The notes under the pieces: model-generated
What the model was told of the DNA's origin: nothing
Seen by the model: only the letters and a program-made list of their open reading frames with translations
The model's database searches: none
Position numbers and translations under genes: made by a program
Source of the DNA: a virus
Strand: one strand, 5' to 3'
IMG/VR virus record: IMGVR_UViG_3300042923_000389
Location: 1-43,583 of that record
Length of the DNA stretch: 43,583 nt
In this document: positions 29,238 through 36,617 of the stretch, one piece after another
Position numbering within the stretch: the first letter of the stretch is position 1
Layout: each line of letters begins with the position of its first letter

Positions 29238-29971
29238 GCCATTACCCCCTTCTTGATCGGCTTCTTGCCGTGCTCTTGAATGTGCTTGGTTACCTTCTCG
29301 ACGTTCTCTATGTCCACGAATGTGTCCACGCCCCCTCTGATGGTTTCGAAAACGCCTCTCATCCGCAGATACTTCAGCGCGTCAGTCGTTCGCCCCAACT
29401 GCACCGCCAGCGTGTCGAGAGTGATCAACTCGCCTGCTGTCTCGCGTAACGCCATTGCTCCCCTCAACTTTGCTCGCGCCCTCTGCACCGCGTTGTCGAT
29501 CATCTTGCGCGGATAGCCATGCTTGGCGGTGATCTCATCCCAGCTCCACCCATCCGCGGTCATCAGCAGGCTGTTGCGCTCGGTGTCCGACATGATCGAT
29601 AGGGCATTGTCAACGTCTAGCATCGTTTCGGCGCGGTCGAGGTTTTGGTCCAGCTCGCCGAACATATCGCCCAGCGTCCTGTCATCATCGAAAGGCTCCG
29701 AGAACTTGCGCGCCCACGTTGTTGTTAGGGATTTCTTCCGCCCCCTGGTGTCGATGATGTAGGTGCAAAGTTTCATCCCAATCACCATTTTCAGCCATCC
29801 GCGAAGGCTCGCCTTCTCGGGATCAAATGTTGCCATGCACCTCCACACATGCAAAAGCATCTCTTGCTCGCAGTCTTCGCGGTCCCACGTAATGCCGTAG
29901 GTACGCATGAGGTGTTTGATCAGCCGGCGCATGTAGGGTAGATCGGATAGATACAGGTTTTCAAGTTCCAC
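29234..29971 (-). CDS. Phage RNA polymerase sigma factor
   Basis: This 245-residue protein has a sigma region 2 (about residues 15-80, with WDREDCEQEMLLHVWRCM and FDPEKASLRGWL) and a region 4 (about 122-172, with LSIMSDTERNSLLMT and WDEITAKHGYPRKMIDNAV). It lacks regions 1 and 3 in the normal form, as in ECF-type sigma factors. Residues 183-232 add a second helix-turn-helix of the excisionase type (LDTLAVQLGRTTDALKYLR). GTG 29971 follows GAGGTG. It should redirect host RNA polymerase to phage promoters, perhaps for the late genes together with the ArpU-like protein. Confidence 0.85.
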   Translation of the reverse strand: MELENLYLSDLPYMRRLIKHLMRTYGITWDREDCEQEMLLHVWRCMATFDPEKASLRGWLKMVIGMKLCTYIIDTRGRKKSLTTTWARKFSEPFDDDRTLGDMFGELDQNLDRAETMLDVDNALSIMSDTERNSLLMTADGWSWDEITAKHGYPRKMIDNAVQRARAKLRGAMALRETAGELITLDTLAVQLGRTTDALKYLRMRGVFETIRGGVDTFVDIENVEKVTKHIQEHGKKPIKKGVMA

Positions 29972-29975
29972 GGTT

Positions 29976-30239
29976 TCACCTCACCAACTGCAAATGTGTT
30001 CTTGTCTCTCGCCTCAGCACCGCCGCGAACGCCTTTGCCGTATCTGTGTCGAGCTGCAACTTCTCGCTCAGATAGCCCCACTCGATTGGCATTACCGGAT
30101 GCAGTAGCACCGACCGGCAGCCGTGATTGATCAGCGTAACGAGGTTGTAAGCTAGTTCATATCGGTCGATGACCACACGCGAGAGGGCGAACTCGAAGCG
30201 GATGCCGTCTTGCGTGACGGTCTTGGAATGTGTGATCAT
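29976..30239 (-). CDS. Small unknown early protein
   Basis: This 87-residue protein has an N-terminal beta segment, then a helix region (LSEKLQLDTDTAKAFAAVLR). It begins with ATG overlapping the DnaC-like stop (ATGA) and precedes the sigma gene by 4 bases. The tight packing supports it as a gene. No family is seen. Confidence 0.55.
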   Translation of the reverse strand: MITHSKTVTQDGIRFEFALSRVVIDRYELAYNLVTLINHGCRSVLLHPVMPIEWGYLSEKLQLDTDTAKAFAAVLRRETRTHLQLVR

Positions 30240-31015
30240 AGCAAATCCCTCACTCTGTAATTCGCTTTGGGATCCTGCACTATCGCCGTGAACATCTGCC
30301 CACTTTGCACGATCCGCCCGCCTATGGCCTTGTCAATCGCCATCAGCTCGTGCGGTAATCGCTCACTGGAGATGATCGTCGGCTTGCGGTTGAGGTATCG
30401 AGAGTTGAGCACATCGAACACCACATCTAGATCGTAAGGGCGAGGCTTCTCGCGCCCTTTGAACAAGTCATCCCACACTAGGACGCGAGCGTTCTTCATG
30501 TCGTCGAACAACCGGCTGACGTTCAGCGAGTGCCCTTCGTCGTCTTTGTCGCGGAAGGAGTTGATGATCTCATTCATGCCTTCTCGGTGTTGAAAGTAGA
30601 GCACCGGGATCCCTCGGGTGATCAGCACGTTCGCCGCCGCACACGCGAGATGCGTCTTGCCCGTTCCCGACTCACCGAGTAGCAGTAGCCAATTAGCTTC
30701 CATTGGCTCGATGCGCTCGAACATCTCAGCGTAGGCTCTCGCTACACGGTGCATTTCTTGGGCGTCGCCAGGAATATCGCTGTCGAAGTTGTCAAAGGTC
30801 TTGGATTGGAATGCGGTTGTGATCTTGCTACTCTTCAGCAACCGCTCGACCTTTCGCTGAGTCATGCACTCGCACTCATAAGCGGAGTTGTTAGTAGTCA
30901 GGATGAGGCCGGCGTCATTGCACTTCTGGCAGCGGTATGCGGGCGGGGTCGAAGCGGAGCTTGGAGTAGTCGTGTTTTTGAGCTTGTCCACCAACGTTTG
31001 CAGGTTGACGTTCAT
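30236..31015 (-). CDS. DnaC-like helicase loader ATPase
   Basis: This 259-residue AAA+ ATPase has a zinc finger at the N-terminus (Cys29, Cys32, Cys48, Cys50), Walker A GESGTGKT (114-121) and Walker B VLVWDDLF (178-185). It belongs to the DnaC/DnaI-like loaders that place the replicative helicase at the origin. ATG 31015 follows an excellent AAGGAGG. It overlaps the 3' end of the initiator gene by 101 bases, in another frame. No phage DNA polymerase or helicase is seen, so the host replisome is used. Confidence 0.9.
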   Translation of the reverse strand: MNVNLQTLVDKLKNTTTPSSASTPPAYRCQKCNDAGLILTTNNSAYECECMTQRKVERLLKSSKITTAFQSKTFDNFDSDIPGDAQEMHRVARAYAEMFERIEPMEANWLLLLGESGTGKTHLACAAANVLITRGIPVLYFQHREGMNEIINSFRDKDDEGHSLNVSRLFDDMKNARVLVWDDLFKGREKPRPYDLDVVFDVLNSRYLNRKPTIISSERLPHELMAIDKAIGGRIVQSGQMFTAIVQDPKANYRVRDLL

Positions 31016-32045
31016 TCTTGACCTCCTTCTCTAGCCACTTCTCGACGGTCTCGGTGTTGCGCGCGAGGTATTCGAGCGTCGCGTAAAACTGTTGCCGGTC
31101 GTTGTCGCCCTGTATCCAGGGGTCCGCTTTCATGTGGTCAATGGCGAGCTTGAGCTGATCAACCGTGAAGTCTTTTAGCCTAGCCTTGACCTTCTCGCGG
31201 CGTTGGGTGGTAAGTTTTATGTTCTTGCCGAACACCGACACGTAGTAGTCATAGACCTGTTGGATCTGATCACTAAATTTGCCATCAGGAGAAGATAAGA
31301 TGCCGGCAGGCGAGTTCTGATTCTGATTCAGATTGGTTTCGGATTGGATTAGGATTGGATTGGATTCAGGCGGCGAATTGCGAAAATCTGCGGCAAGTTG
31401 CGGCAACTTTTCTCCAGTTGCTTCGGCTATGACTTCCTCCGCCGTAACATGCCTTTGCCTGCGCAAATTGCATGACGCACACAAAATGCGAAGGTTTTCC
31501 ATTGTCGCTCTGCCACCTTGACCAACCGGAACGATATGGTCTATGTGTAGAGCTCCACCGAGCAATCTCATCACCCGCTTCGTTGGGACACCTTTGATCT
31601 CGAATGAACGTCCACACTCTTGGCATTTGAATTTGTCGCGCTCATAGATAGCCACTTTCATCGCGATAGGCACAAACCGCCTTAAATACCAGTCGTTGAT
31701 TTCCACTTCCGGCTCAGGGTGCTTGGCTCTGGTGTTCCTAATCCTTTGGTGCTCATCCCAATTTGGTAGATAGCCGTATATGTTGTCGTGTCTAGCCATG
31801 CACGTGTATGCCTTGACCTTTCCTATGCCGACGAGATCTGTCACGGCCTCAACTATGTCGCTGTCATCGACGCCGTCAAGCTCTCTGGCGTAGAGTCTGG
31901 CACGCATAATGCTTGGGTCTAGGTTGAACCTGCCGTAATCGTCGGCGTAGGTTATCAGGCGCTTGAATAGGTCCTGCGCGAAGGTGCTAATCTCGCTCAA
32001 CCCCTTCGACTCATTGATGCTCTCTTTCAAAATGCGGTTTGGCAC
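30915..32045 (-). CDS. DnaD-like replisome organiser with internal HNH domain
   Basis: This 376-residue protein joins two replisome-organiser halves around an inserted nuclease domain. Residues 1-115 have the winged-helix start of phage DnaD-like proteins (FKRLITYADDYGRFNLDPS and YLPNWDEHQRIRN). Residues 120-205 form an HNH domain with Cys141, Cys144, HIDH (His167, His170), GQGG, N and CxxC at 189-192. Residues 255-345 (QVYDYYVSVFGKNIKLTTQR and HMKADPWIQG) are the usual organiser C-terminal domain. It would bind the phage origin and recruit the loader, with a nuclease arm between. The last 33 residues overlap the loader gene. Confidence 0.85.
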   Translation of the reverse strand: MPNRILKESINESKGLSEISTFAQDLFKRLITYADDYGRFNLDPSIMRARLYARELDGVDDSDIVEAVTDLVGIGKVKAYTCMARHDNIYGYLPNWDEHQRIRNTRAKHPEPEVEINDWYLRRFVPIAMKVAIYERDKFKCQECGRSFEIKGVPTKRVMRLLGGALHIDHIVPVGQGGRATMENLRILCASCNLRRQRHVTAEEVIAEATGEKLPQLAADFRNSPPESNPILIQSETNLNQNQNSPAGILSSPDGKFSDQIQQVYDYYVSVFGKNIKLTTQRREKVKARLKDFTVDQLKLAIDHMKADPWIQGDNDRQQFYATLEYLARNTETVEKWLEKEVKNERQPANVGGQAQKHDYSKLRFDPARIPLPEVQ

Positions 32046-32048
32046 TCA

Positions 32049-32312
32049 CTACCTCACCTCTCCCACGTCCACCCCGAGACGCTCAGCCAACCGCTTCAAC
32101 GCGTCCCTCTTAACGCTGATGTTTTCCGAAGCCCACCAAGCCAGGCCATCCATCTCTGCATCCGCTTCACTAACCGCTTCCCTCACGATCTCCCTAATGC
32201 GCTCGATCTCTGCGATTAGCTCGGGCACGGCTACTTGGCAAGCGTCCACATACTCGGTCATGTACAGGTTTTCGTGCATCACTTTCAACTCGTCCAATCG
32301 CTCCTGGTTCAC
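32049..32312 (-). CDS. Small acidic helical protein
   Basis: This 87-residue protein is all helical and acidic, with heptad-like LIAEIERIREIVREAVSEAD and a basic-ended C-terminus (LKRLAERLGVDVGEVR). GTG 32312 overlaps the previous stop and follows GGAGGTG; the longer frame up to 32543 is a shadow of the methyltransferase. It precedes the initiator gene by 3 bases. Unknown function. Confidence 0.6.
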   Translation of the reverse strand: MNQERLDELKVMHENLYMTEYVDACQVAVPELIAEIERIREIVREAVSEADAEMDGLAWWASENISVKRDALKRLAERLGVDVGEVR

Positions 32313-32815
32313 GCCTTCACCTCCACGGTGCAAATGGTGTCGTTCTTGCTTCCGCCGTGCGGCACAATCAGCAGTCGCGTCATCGCGCATCCCCTGCCAA
32401 TACCAAGACCCATGCTGTTCCACCCAAAGCAAAGCGCCTTGCCGCCCGGCTTGAGAATGCGGGCTATTTCGTCCTTTGCTCTGCTCCAGAACGTCATCTG
32501 CGTGGTCTCCTGTGTCACTTCCATGCCGACACCTTTGTAACACTCCGATACTTGCCTTGGGCTGTATGGCGGGTCGAACAGAACACCGTCTATTGATGCG
32601 TCGCAGAACGACTTGAGGAAGTCAAGAGCGTCCATGTGGTAGTCGGCTTCAATGTCGGGGTTTAGGTCATTTTTTACCCGAGCGGGGCTGTGCATGCCGC
32701 AGAATGGGTCGATCCACAACTGCGATGTGTCAACCTCCTGTTGGAGTAGTTCGCGGATGGGTTTGATGGTGAATGTCCATCTGTTTGGCATCGCCCATAC
32801 TCGCTCCATCTTCAC
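32309..32815 (-). CDS. DNA methyltransferase of the DPPY type
   Basis: This 168-residue protein has motif I-like WIDPFCGMHS (Asp36 to Gly40) and catalytic DPPY (81-84) in LFDPPYSPRQ, followed by GGKALCFGW. It would methylate an amino group in DNA (adenine or cytosine) using S-adenosylmethionine. It lacks a visible target-recognition domain, so it is a small solitary enzyme, probably for restriction evasion. GTG 32815 overlaps the AbrB stop and follows AGGAAGG. It is distinct in sequence from the Dam-type enzyme at 25958-26398. Confidence 0.83.
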   Translation of the reverse strand: MKMERVWAMPNRWTFTIKPIRELLQQEVDTSQLWIDPFCGMHSPARVKNDLNPDIEADYHMDALDFLKSFCDASIDGVLFDPPYSPRQVSECYKGVGMEVTQETTQMTFWSRAKDEIARILKPGGKALCFGWNSMGLGIGRGCAMTRLLIVPHGGSKNDTICTVEVKA

Positions 32816-32973
32816 GACTTCACCTTCCTTATCACAAGCATCCTGTCTGCGGTCGTGTAGAACTCCACCTTGTCGCCCGGCCGCAGCTCGTATGTGTCGC
32901 GGATCTCTCGCGGTATGCGGATTTGGCCGTTGTCGTAGACGTGCGTCGTCAAGCCGGTAGGCCGCGCTTTCAT
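32812..32973 (-). CDS. AbrB/SpoVT-like DNA-binding protein (53 residues)
   Basis: This 53-residue protein matches the AbrB swapped-hairpin domain: THVYDNGQIRIPREIRDTYE, then LRPGDKVEFYT and LVIRKVK, about the size of a solitary domain. As a dimer it binds DNA. ATG 32973 follows GAGGTGAGAGG; its stop overlaps the methyltransferase start. It may regulate phage or host transition-state genes. Small enough to be missed by length cutoffs, but strongly supported. Confidence 0.88.
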   Translation of the reverse strand: MKARPTGLTTHVYDNGQIRIPREIRDTYELRPGDKVEFYTTADRMLVIRKVKS

Positions 32974-33061
32974 CCTCTCACCTCAACTTTTCTTTCTAAC
33001 CGTGCATAAGCATGTACCCAGCGGACATACTCTATAATGGCGAGGTCTGCACTTTTCGCGA

Positions 33062-33187
33062 TTAGCGCAAAAATGAACGTGCCGGGCACTGCACCGGCCC
33101 ATCGCACGCACGACACATGTCGCATTTGTCGCGGTTGACGCAGTCGCGGCAGTCGCAGCGGGAGCAGGCGGTGAATTGCATAATCAT
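33062..33187 (-). CDS. Cysteine-rich miniprotein (41 residues, eight Cys)
   Basis: ATG 33187 lies 5 bases after AAGGAG and opens a frame of 41 codons with Cys at 8, 11, 13, 16, 22, 25, 28 and 34, in pairs of CxxC. This is a likely zinc- or iron-sulfur-binding knuckle protein. The alternative frame through the same region (33191 to 32970) lacks Cys pairing and is a weaker choice. It lies between SSB and AbrB genes in the early operon. Function unknown; nucleic-acid or protein binding is plausible. The 88-base gap 32974-33061 holds no gene. Confidence 0.6.
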   Translation of the reverse strand: MIMQFTACSRCDCRDCVNRDKCDMCRACDGPVQCPARSFLR

Positions 33188-33210
33188 TCACGCTCCTTGT
33201 CCATCATCTT

Positions 33211-33249
33211 GGGAAATAAACGGGGCGCGGTGTGCGCCCTATTTATCCC
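33211..33249 (-). terminator. Long hairpin after the SSB gene
   Basis: GGGCGC pairs with GCGCCC around a five-base loop, and outer GGGATAAA pairs partly with TTTATTTCCC. It overlaps the SSB stop region. The T-rich outer arm could act as a partial terminator; it is also a good RNA-stability element. Confidence 0.5.
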
Positions 33250-33601
33250 ACGGTGCATCGGTGTCGCCGTTCGTGTCGGACTTCGGTTTGTCGAGGAACT
33301 CCACATGACTGCACACAACCTCGACATACTGCTTGCGAGTGCCATCCTGCTGCTCGCTCTCGTCGATGCGCAGGCGACCTTCCACCGCGACCTTGCGGCC
33401 TTTCTGCAGATAATTCGCGACTAGTTCGGCTTGCTTATCCCAAAAAGAGCACCGGATGAAATCAGCCTCGTTCTTGCCGTTTGCGTCCTTGCGACCACGA
33501 TCCACCGCCAAAGTGATGCGAGCGGTTGGCTTGCCGCTTGGGGTGTAAGATAATCGTGGGTCAGAGCACAAACGTCCGATCAATATCACGCAGTTAAGCA
33601 T
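33239..33601 (-). CDS. ssb: Single-stranded DNA-binding protein
   Basis: This 120-residue protein is an OB-fold SSB, beginning LNCVILIGRLCSDPRLSYTP and continuing with FIRCSFWDKQAELVANYL and KGRKVAVEGRLRIDE. A flexible tail ends in the acidic tip DTDAPWDK, analogous to the usual DDDIPF end used to recruit partners. ATG 33601 lies 8 bases after AAGGAG; the frame overlaps the homing nuclease gene by 16 bases. It coats single-stranded DNA in replication and annealing by the Sak4-like ATPase. Confidence 0.95.
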   Translation of the reverse strand: MLNCVILIGRLCSDPRLSYTPSGKPTARITLAVDRGRKDANGKNEADFIRCSFWDKQAELVANYLQKGRKVAVEGRLRIDESEQQDGTRKQYVEVVCSHVEFLDKPKSDTNGDTDAPWDK

Positions 33602-34260
33602 CTGTACCACTCCTTCAATCCGAATTCGTCTAGTTTGTTGTAGAACGACTTCCTGCTCCGAAGCCCGAACTGTTGGCAGACCTTCTTGGGTGAATTCAAC
33701 CGCATGATTGCGTCCATAAACTGTTCCTTTGGTATGGGTTTGTATGCTGGGTGCTTCGTCTTGTCTTGCAGCCTAGCTTTTGCCAGCTCACCGATCTTGC
33801 GCCTAACTGCTGGCGACCTAGACAGCCCAGTATGGTGCATTACGGTGTGCTCTCCATGCCCCATGAGGGCTAGGTTCTCTATGCGGTTATCTGTCTTGTC
33901 ACCGTTGATGTGATGAACTGCTTCGCCAGGAGCCAATTTTCGGCCTAGCTTTTGCTCCATCACATATCGGTGCTCTAAGATCTTGTCTCCGCCCTTGAAT
34001 GTGATGTAGACATAGCCCTTGTTATTCCTCGAGCGGCCTTTGAAGTTTGCATCTTGGGCGCATCGGCTTGTGCGGTAGATGATGATCTTTCGAGCTGCGT
34101 CAGTCTTGTGGATGCCCAGCCGATGCGCTTTGTGTTGAAGTGATATCGGAGTGCGCTTGGGGAAAAACACGGCCGACAACTCGACGTTGTCGTAATGGGG
34201 ATACAAAGTGGCGAATAAGTCAATCTCGTCTTGCGACCACTCCTGCCCTCTACGCGTCAA
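33586..34260 (-). CDS. HNH homing endonuclease
   Basis: This 224-residue protein has a SANT/Myb-like DNA-binding N-terminus (residues 5-50, WSQDEIDLFATLYPHYDN), an HNH core GEAVHHINGDKTDN (His116, His117, Asn119, Asp121) with HGEHTVMHH following, and a C-terminal helix-turn-helix (KKVCQQFGLRSRKSFYNKLD). Free-standing HNH nucleases of this type are homing elements. It starts with TTG 34260 after GGGGAGGT and overlaps the SSB start by 16 bases, so it may have invaded the recombination cluster and reads into SSB. Catalysis is likely, target unknown. Confidence 0.85.
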   Translation of the reverse strand: MTRRGQEWSQDEIDLFATLYPHYDNVELSAVFFPKRTPISLQHKAHRLGIHKTDAARKIIIYRTSRCAQDANFKGRSRNNKGYVYITFKGGDKILEHRYVMEQKLGRKLAPGEAVHHINGDKTDNRIENLALMGHGEHTVMHHTGLSRSPAVRRKIGELAKARLQDKTKHPAYKPIPKEQFMDAIMRLNSPKKVCQQFGLRSRKSFYNKLDEFGLKEWYRCLTA

Positions 34261-34265
34261 TACTT

Positions 34266-35255
34266 CTACCTCCCCGCTGCCGTGCTTGGCAGTTTATTTA
34301 ACGCGTCGATGACCGCGCTCGCCTGTTGAACCGTCAACTCTTTGCTGCTCGTGATACCGAACTGCGTGAGCATCGGATGGTAGTCGATGCCCTTGCTGTG
34401 GCTCTCTGCTTGGATGCGGCGTAGTTGCGCTTCACTTGCCTTTGGTGCAGTTGAGCGAGCGGGTTGTGTCTGCTGGGTTTGTGGGGGCGTATGTTGTTGC
34501 GGCTCTGGTTGTGGCTCTGCTTGCCGTTGTGGCTCTGGAACCTCTGCGCCACTCTCCAGCCATGCCTGCAGCTTCCTGCCAGTGTCGATGCCAGGGCGGA
34601 AGGTGAGGCCGTCTAGGATCGACGTGCGGTCTTTGCTCGTGGTCGCGTGGTGGTCTTGGTCAATGTCGAGGAACACCGTAAATTCGTATTCCATACCGTC
34701 GCGCTGTATCGGGTTCATGCCTATCTTGCGAATGGTGGTGCGCCCGTTGGAGTCTTTGTCCTGCACATAGTCCATCTTTGCGCGCAGAGTGGAGATGATG
34801 TGGCACTTGGAATGCAGGATACTCTCGACTAGCTGATTGTGGATCGGCGTTACATCGCGCCATGCCGTCCAACCATTGCCGGTCTTCTTCTCGATTTGCC
34901 CCTTCTTGTCTAGCAGACCGCCTTCGCCCGCCCAGGCGTGAGTGAGACTGTCGATGATGACAACTTCCATCCCAGCCTCTTCACACTCGCGAATGGCAGC
35001 CATGTATTTCTCAGGAGTGTATGGCGGGTCGATGGGGATAATGTTGTATTCCCCGATGGTGATACCATCCTTGGAGTGATTAGCGTAGAGATCGCCGGAA
35101 CCACTTTCTGTATCAACCAGGCAGACTTTCTCCCAATCACCACAGATGCCATAGGCGATCAGCAGACTGCTGTACGACTTACCGCTACCTGCGGGACCAG
35201 AGATACCAACACGCGCCTTAGCTTTGCGCCGCTGCGCTTTTCTCATCAATGCCAC
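34266..35255 (-). CDS. Sak4-like RecA-family annealing ATPase
   Basis: This 329-residue protein has Walker A GPAGSGKS (20-27), a VCLVDTE strand and Walker B VVIIDSLTH (98-106), and a C-terminal Pro/Gln-rich linker (about 240-270) with a short helical domain. It matches the phage AAA/RecA-like Sak4 group, which anneals single strands and drives recombination with SSB. GTG 35255 lies 6 bases after GGAGGGG and overlaps the preceding small gene by 38 bases. With Gp157, SSB and RusA it forms the recombination set. Confidence 0.85.
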   Translation of the reverse strand: MALMRKAQRRKAKARVGISGPAGSGKSYSSLLIAYGICGDWEKVCLVDTESGSGDLYANHSKDGITIGEYNIIPIDPPYTPEKYMAAIRECEEAGMEVVIIDSLTHAWAGEGGLLDKKGQIEKKTGNGWTAWRDVTPIHNQLVESILHSKCHIISTLRAKMDYVQDKDSNGRTTIRKIGMNPIQRDGMEYEFTVFLDIDQDHHATTSKDRTSILDGLTFRPGIDTGRKLQAWLESGAEVPEPQRQAEPQPEPQQHTPPQTQQTQPARSTAPKASEAQLRRIQAESHSKGIDYHPMLTQFGITSSKELTVQQASAVIDALNKLPSTAAGR

Positions 35256-35415
35256 TGTTTACCCCTCCATATCGCTGTATTACCTGCTCCGCTCGCGTCA
35301 TCTCCATATGCGCGTGCATCGCATCCTTGAGCGTCTGCGCTTGGTGCCATCGCTCCACGCCTCTCTGCTTGAGGATGATGGCGGCACGAATGGCGAGTAG
35401 GTCAGCGCCGGTCAT
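35218..35415 (-). CDS. Small helical early protein
   Basis: This 65-residue protein is helical (ADLLAIRAAIILKQRGVERW, QAQTLKDAMHAHMEMTRAEQ). It starts in a four-base overlap with the zinc-ribbon gene (ATGA) and overlaps the Sak4-like gene by 38 bases. Family unknown. Its tight packing supports it as coding. Confidence 0.6.
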   Translation of the reverse strand: MTGADLLAIRAAIILKQRGVERWHQAQTLKDAMHAHMEMTRAEQVIQRYGGVNSGIDEKSAAAQS

Positions 35416-35657
35416 TTGGTGTCGCGTTGATACGTTTCAGCGAACCTCCGCGCAATAAACTCCTCGCGCAAGCGGCACCACTCATCAAAGACCATCTTGA
35501 GGTTGGGTGGGATCGGCTTGGTTGGGTCGATCGCAACAATGATAGACGCGTCGTTTTCGCCAACACCGCCAAGATCGTCTACGCACTTGGGACATAGCAA
35601 CTTCTCCGACCAATGGCTGATATACACAGCATCGTTGTTGCAGTAATGGCACTTCAC
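35412..35657 (-). CDS. Zinc-ribbon protein
   Basis: This 81-residue protein has CHYCNND (Cys3, Cys6) and CPKC (near 22-25) as a four-cysteine zinc ribbon, followed by an acidic stretch and a helix ending in QRDTK. It lies between Gp157 and the small helical gene. Zinc ribbons of this type are usually nucleic-acid or protein binding modules. No further function is evident. Confidence 0.65.
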   Translation of the reverse strand: MKCHYCNNDAVYISHWSEKLLCPKCVDDLGGVGENDASIIVAIDPTKPIPPNLKMVFDEWCRLREEFIARRFAETYQRDTK

Positions 35658-35669
35658 GTTAGCTCCTCC

Positions 35670-36155
35670 TCACCTAATCCGCAGGCTTCTTCCCTGCACC
35701 AACCGCGCCCCAGGGATCTCTTCGCCTGCTTCCAAAGCGTCTTTGACCATCGCCTTGTCGACATCGTATCGCTCAGGGATAATGACCAAGAAGGACGCAG
35801 GAATGACTGTTTGGTCGATGATCTCCACCTTCTTGGGGTTGTTCTGTATCGCTACCGTGACGAGCGGCGTCTTGATCTTGTCTGTGCCAATGCGTTCCAT
35901 ACACTCCTGCATGTATGCCTTCGACCGTGCGGAACGGTTCTCCAGCGCCTTCCTGCGGGCTGCTAGGCGGTCTTCCTCTTCCTTGCACGCCTTGGCTTCG
36001 CTTTCCCATGTGCGGATCAACGTCACGATGTTGGGAACCTTGTCGGCGATCTCGCCTGTAATGCCATCGAGCGTGTCGACGAGTGCCTGTGGGTTAATGT
36101 CTTCGTCGTTCAGCACCTTCAAGTAGGTGCCGGTCAACTCATAGAGACTAGCCAA
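35670..36155 (-). CDS. Siphovirus Gp157-like protein
   Basis: This 161-residue protein has the Gp157 layout: opening LASLYELTGTYLKVLNDEDI, a long helix (LIRTWESEAKACKEEEDRLA), a basic stretch with ALENRSARSKAYMQECM, and beta strands near the C-terminus (TVAIQNNPKKVEIID, IPERYDVDKAMVKDAL). The family occurs next to annealing recombinases and SSBs and has been linked to phage resistance of the host. TTG 36155 lies after GGAGGG and is preferred over ATG 36206. It overlaps the preceding gene by 8 bases. Confidence 0.85.
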   Translation of the reverse strand: MASLYELTGTYLKVLNDEDINPQALVDTLDGITGEIADKVPNIVTLIRTWESEAKACKEEEDRLAARRKALENRSARSKAYMQECMERIGTDKIKTPLVTVAIQNNPKKVEIIDQTVIPASFLVIIPERYDVDKAMVKDALEAGEEIPGARLVQGRSLRIR

Positions 36156-36378
36156 TTTGCTTCCCTCCTCTGATCGTGGTATCATGGAGGTGGGTGTTTG
36201 CGGCACCCACCAAGTTAATCGGGTTGACGAGCTGAGCCATGCGCTTGGCTCGTTTGCGTTTGCCCCAACCGTTGACGATGTGGCAAGTGAGTGAGAAGGC
36301 GATGAACAGCGGGATGATGACCTTCATGGCGCTGGCGACGTTGAGCAGGCAGCCGAGGGCGAATTGTGCCGGCGTCAT
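36148..36378 (-). CDS. Small membrane protein
   Basis: This 76-residue protein has a hydrophobic region (about residues 5-33, ALGCLLNVASAMKVIIPLFI) and a basic half (KRKRAKRMAQ). ATG 36378 lies after GGGAGG in the four-base overlap with the previous gene. The family is not recognised. Small early membrane proteins in phages often modify host processes, but nothing specific is seen. Confidence 0.55.
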   Translation of the reverse strand: MTPAQFALGCLLNVASAMKVIIPLFIAFSLTCHIVNGWGKRKRAKRMAQLVNPINLVGAANTHLHDTTIRGGKQIG

Positions 36379-36617
36379 GCGATCCTCCCGCTCTCGCGGA
36401 GCGCCGAGAGCTCTGCTTCGACCATACCAACCGTGCCGCACATGATCATCTGCAGAATGTCGTCATCGGGGTTGTCGTCCTTGCGTAGCCCGGCGATGAT
36501 GCACTCGACCTTGCGGCAGTAGTGGTGGCCGGTCTCGAAGTCGTGGATGATCTGATCATCGAGTTGCGCGCCGCATCCGTGGCAGTAATCAGTAGCGGAG
36601 TTCTGCAGTCTCTTCAT
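36375..36617 (-). CDS. Small zinc-finger protein
   Basis: This 80-residue protein has a CHGCG pair (residues 12-15) and a second HHYCRKVEC pair (about 31-39), a likely zinc finger, followed by acidic residues (KDDNPDDDIL). ATG 36617 follows GAAGGAGG and overlaps the previous gene by 29 bases. Unknown function. Confidence 0.6.
   Translation of the reverse strand: MKRLQNSATDYCHGCGAQLDDQIIHDFETGHHYCRKVECIIAGLRKDDNPDDDILQMIMCGTVGMVEAELSALRESGRIA

Noticed and set aside
32970-33191. 73-codon frame overlapping the Cys-rich gene
   Set aside because: The GTG start is only 1 base after the Shine-Dalgarno core, while the Cys-rich frame has better spacing and a clear metal pattern. Kept as the less likely option.
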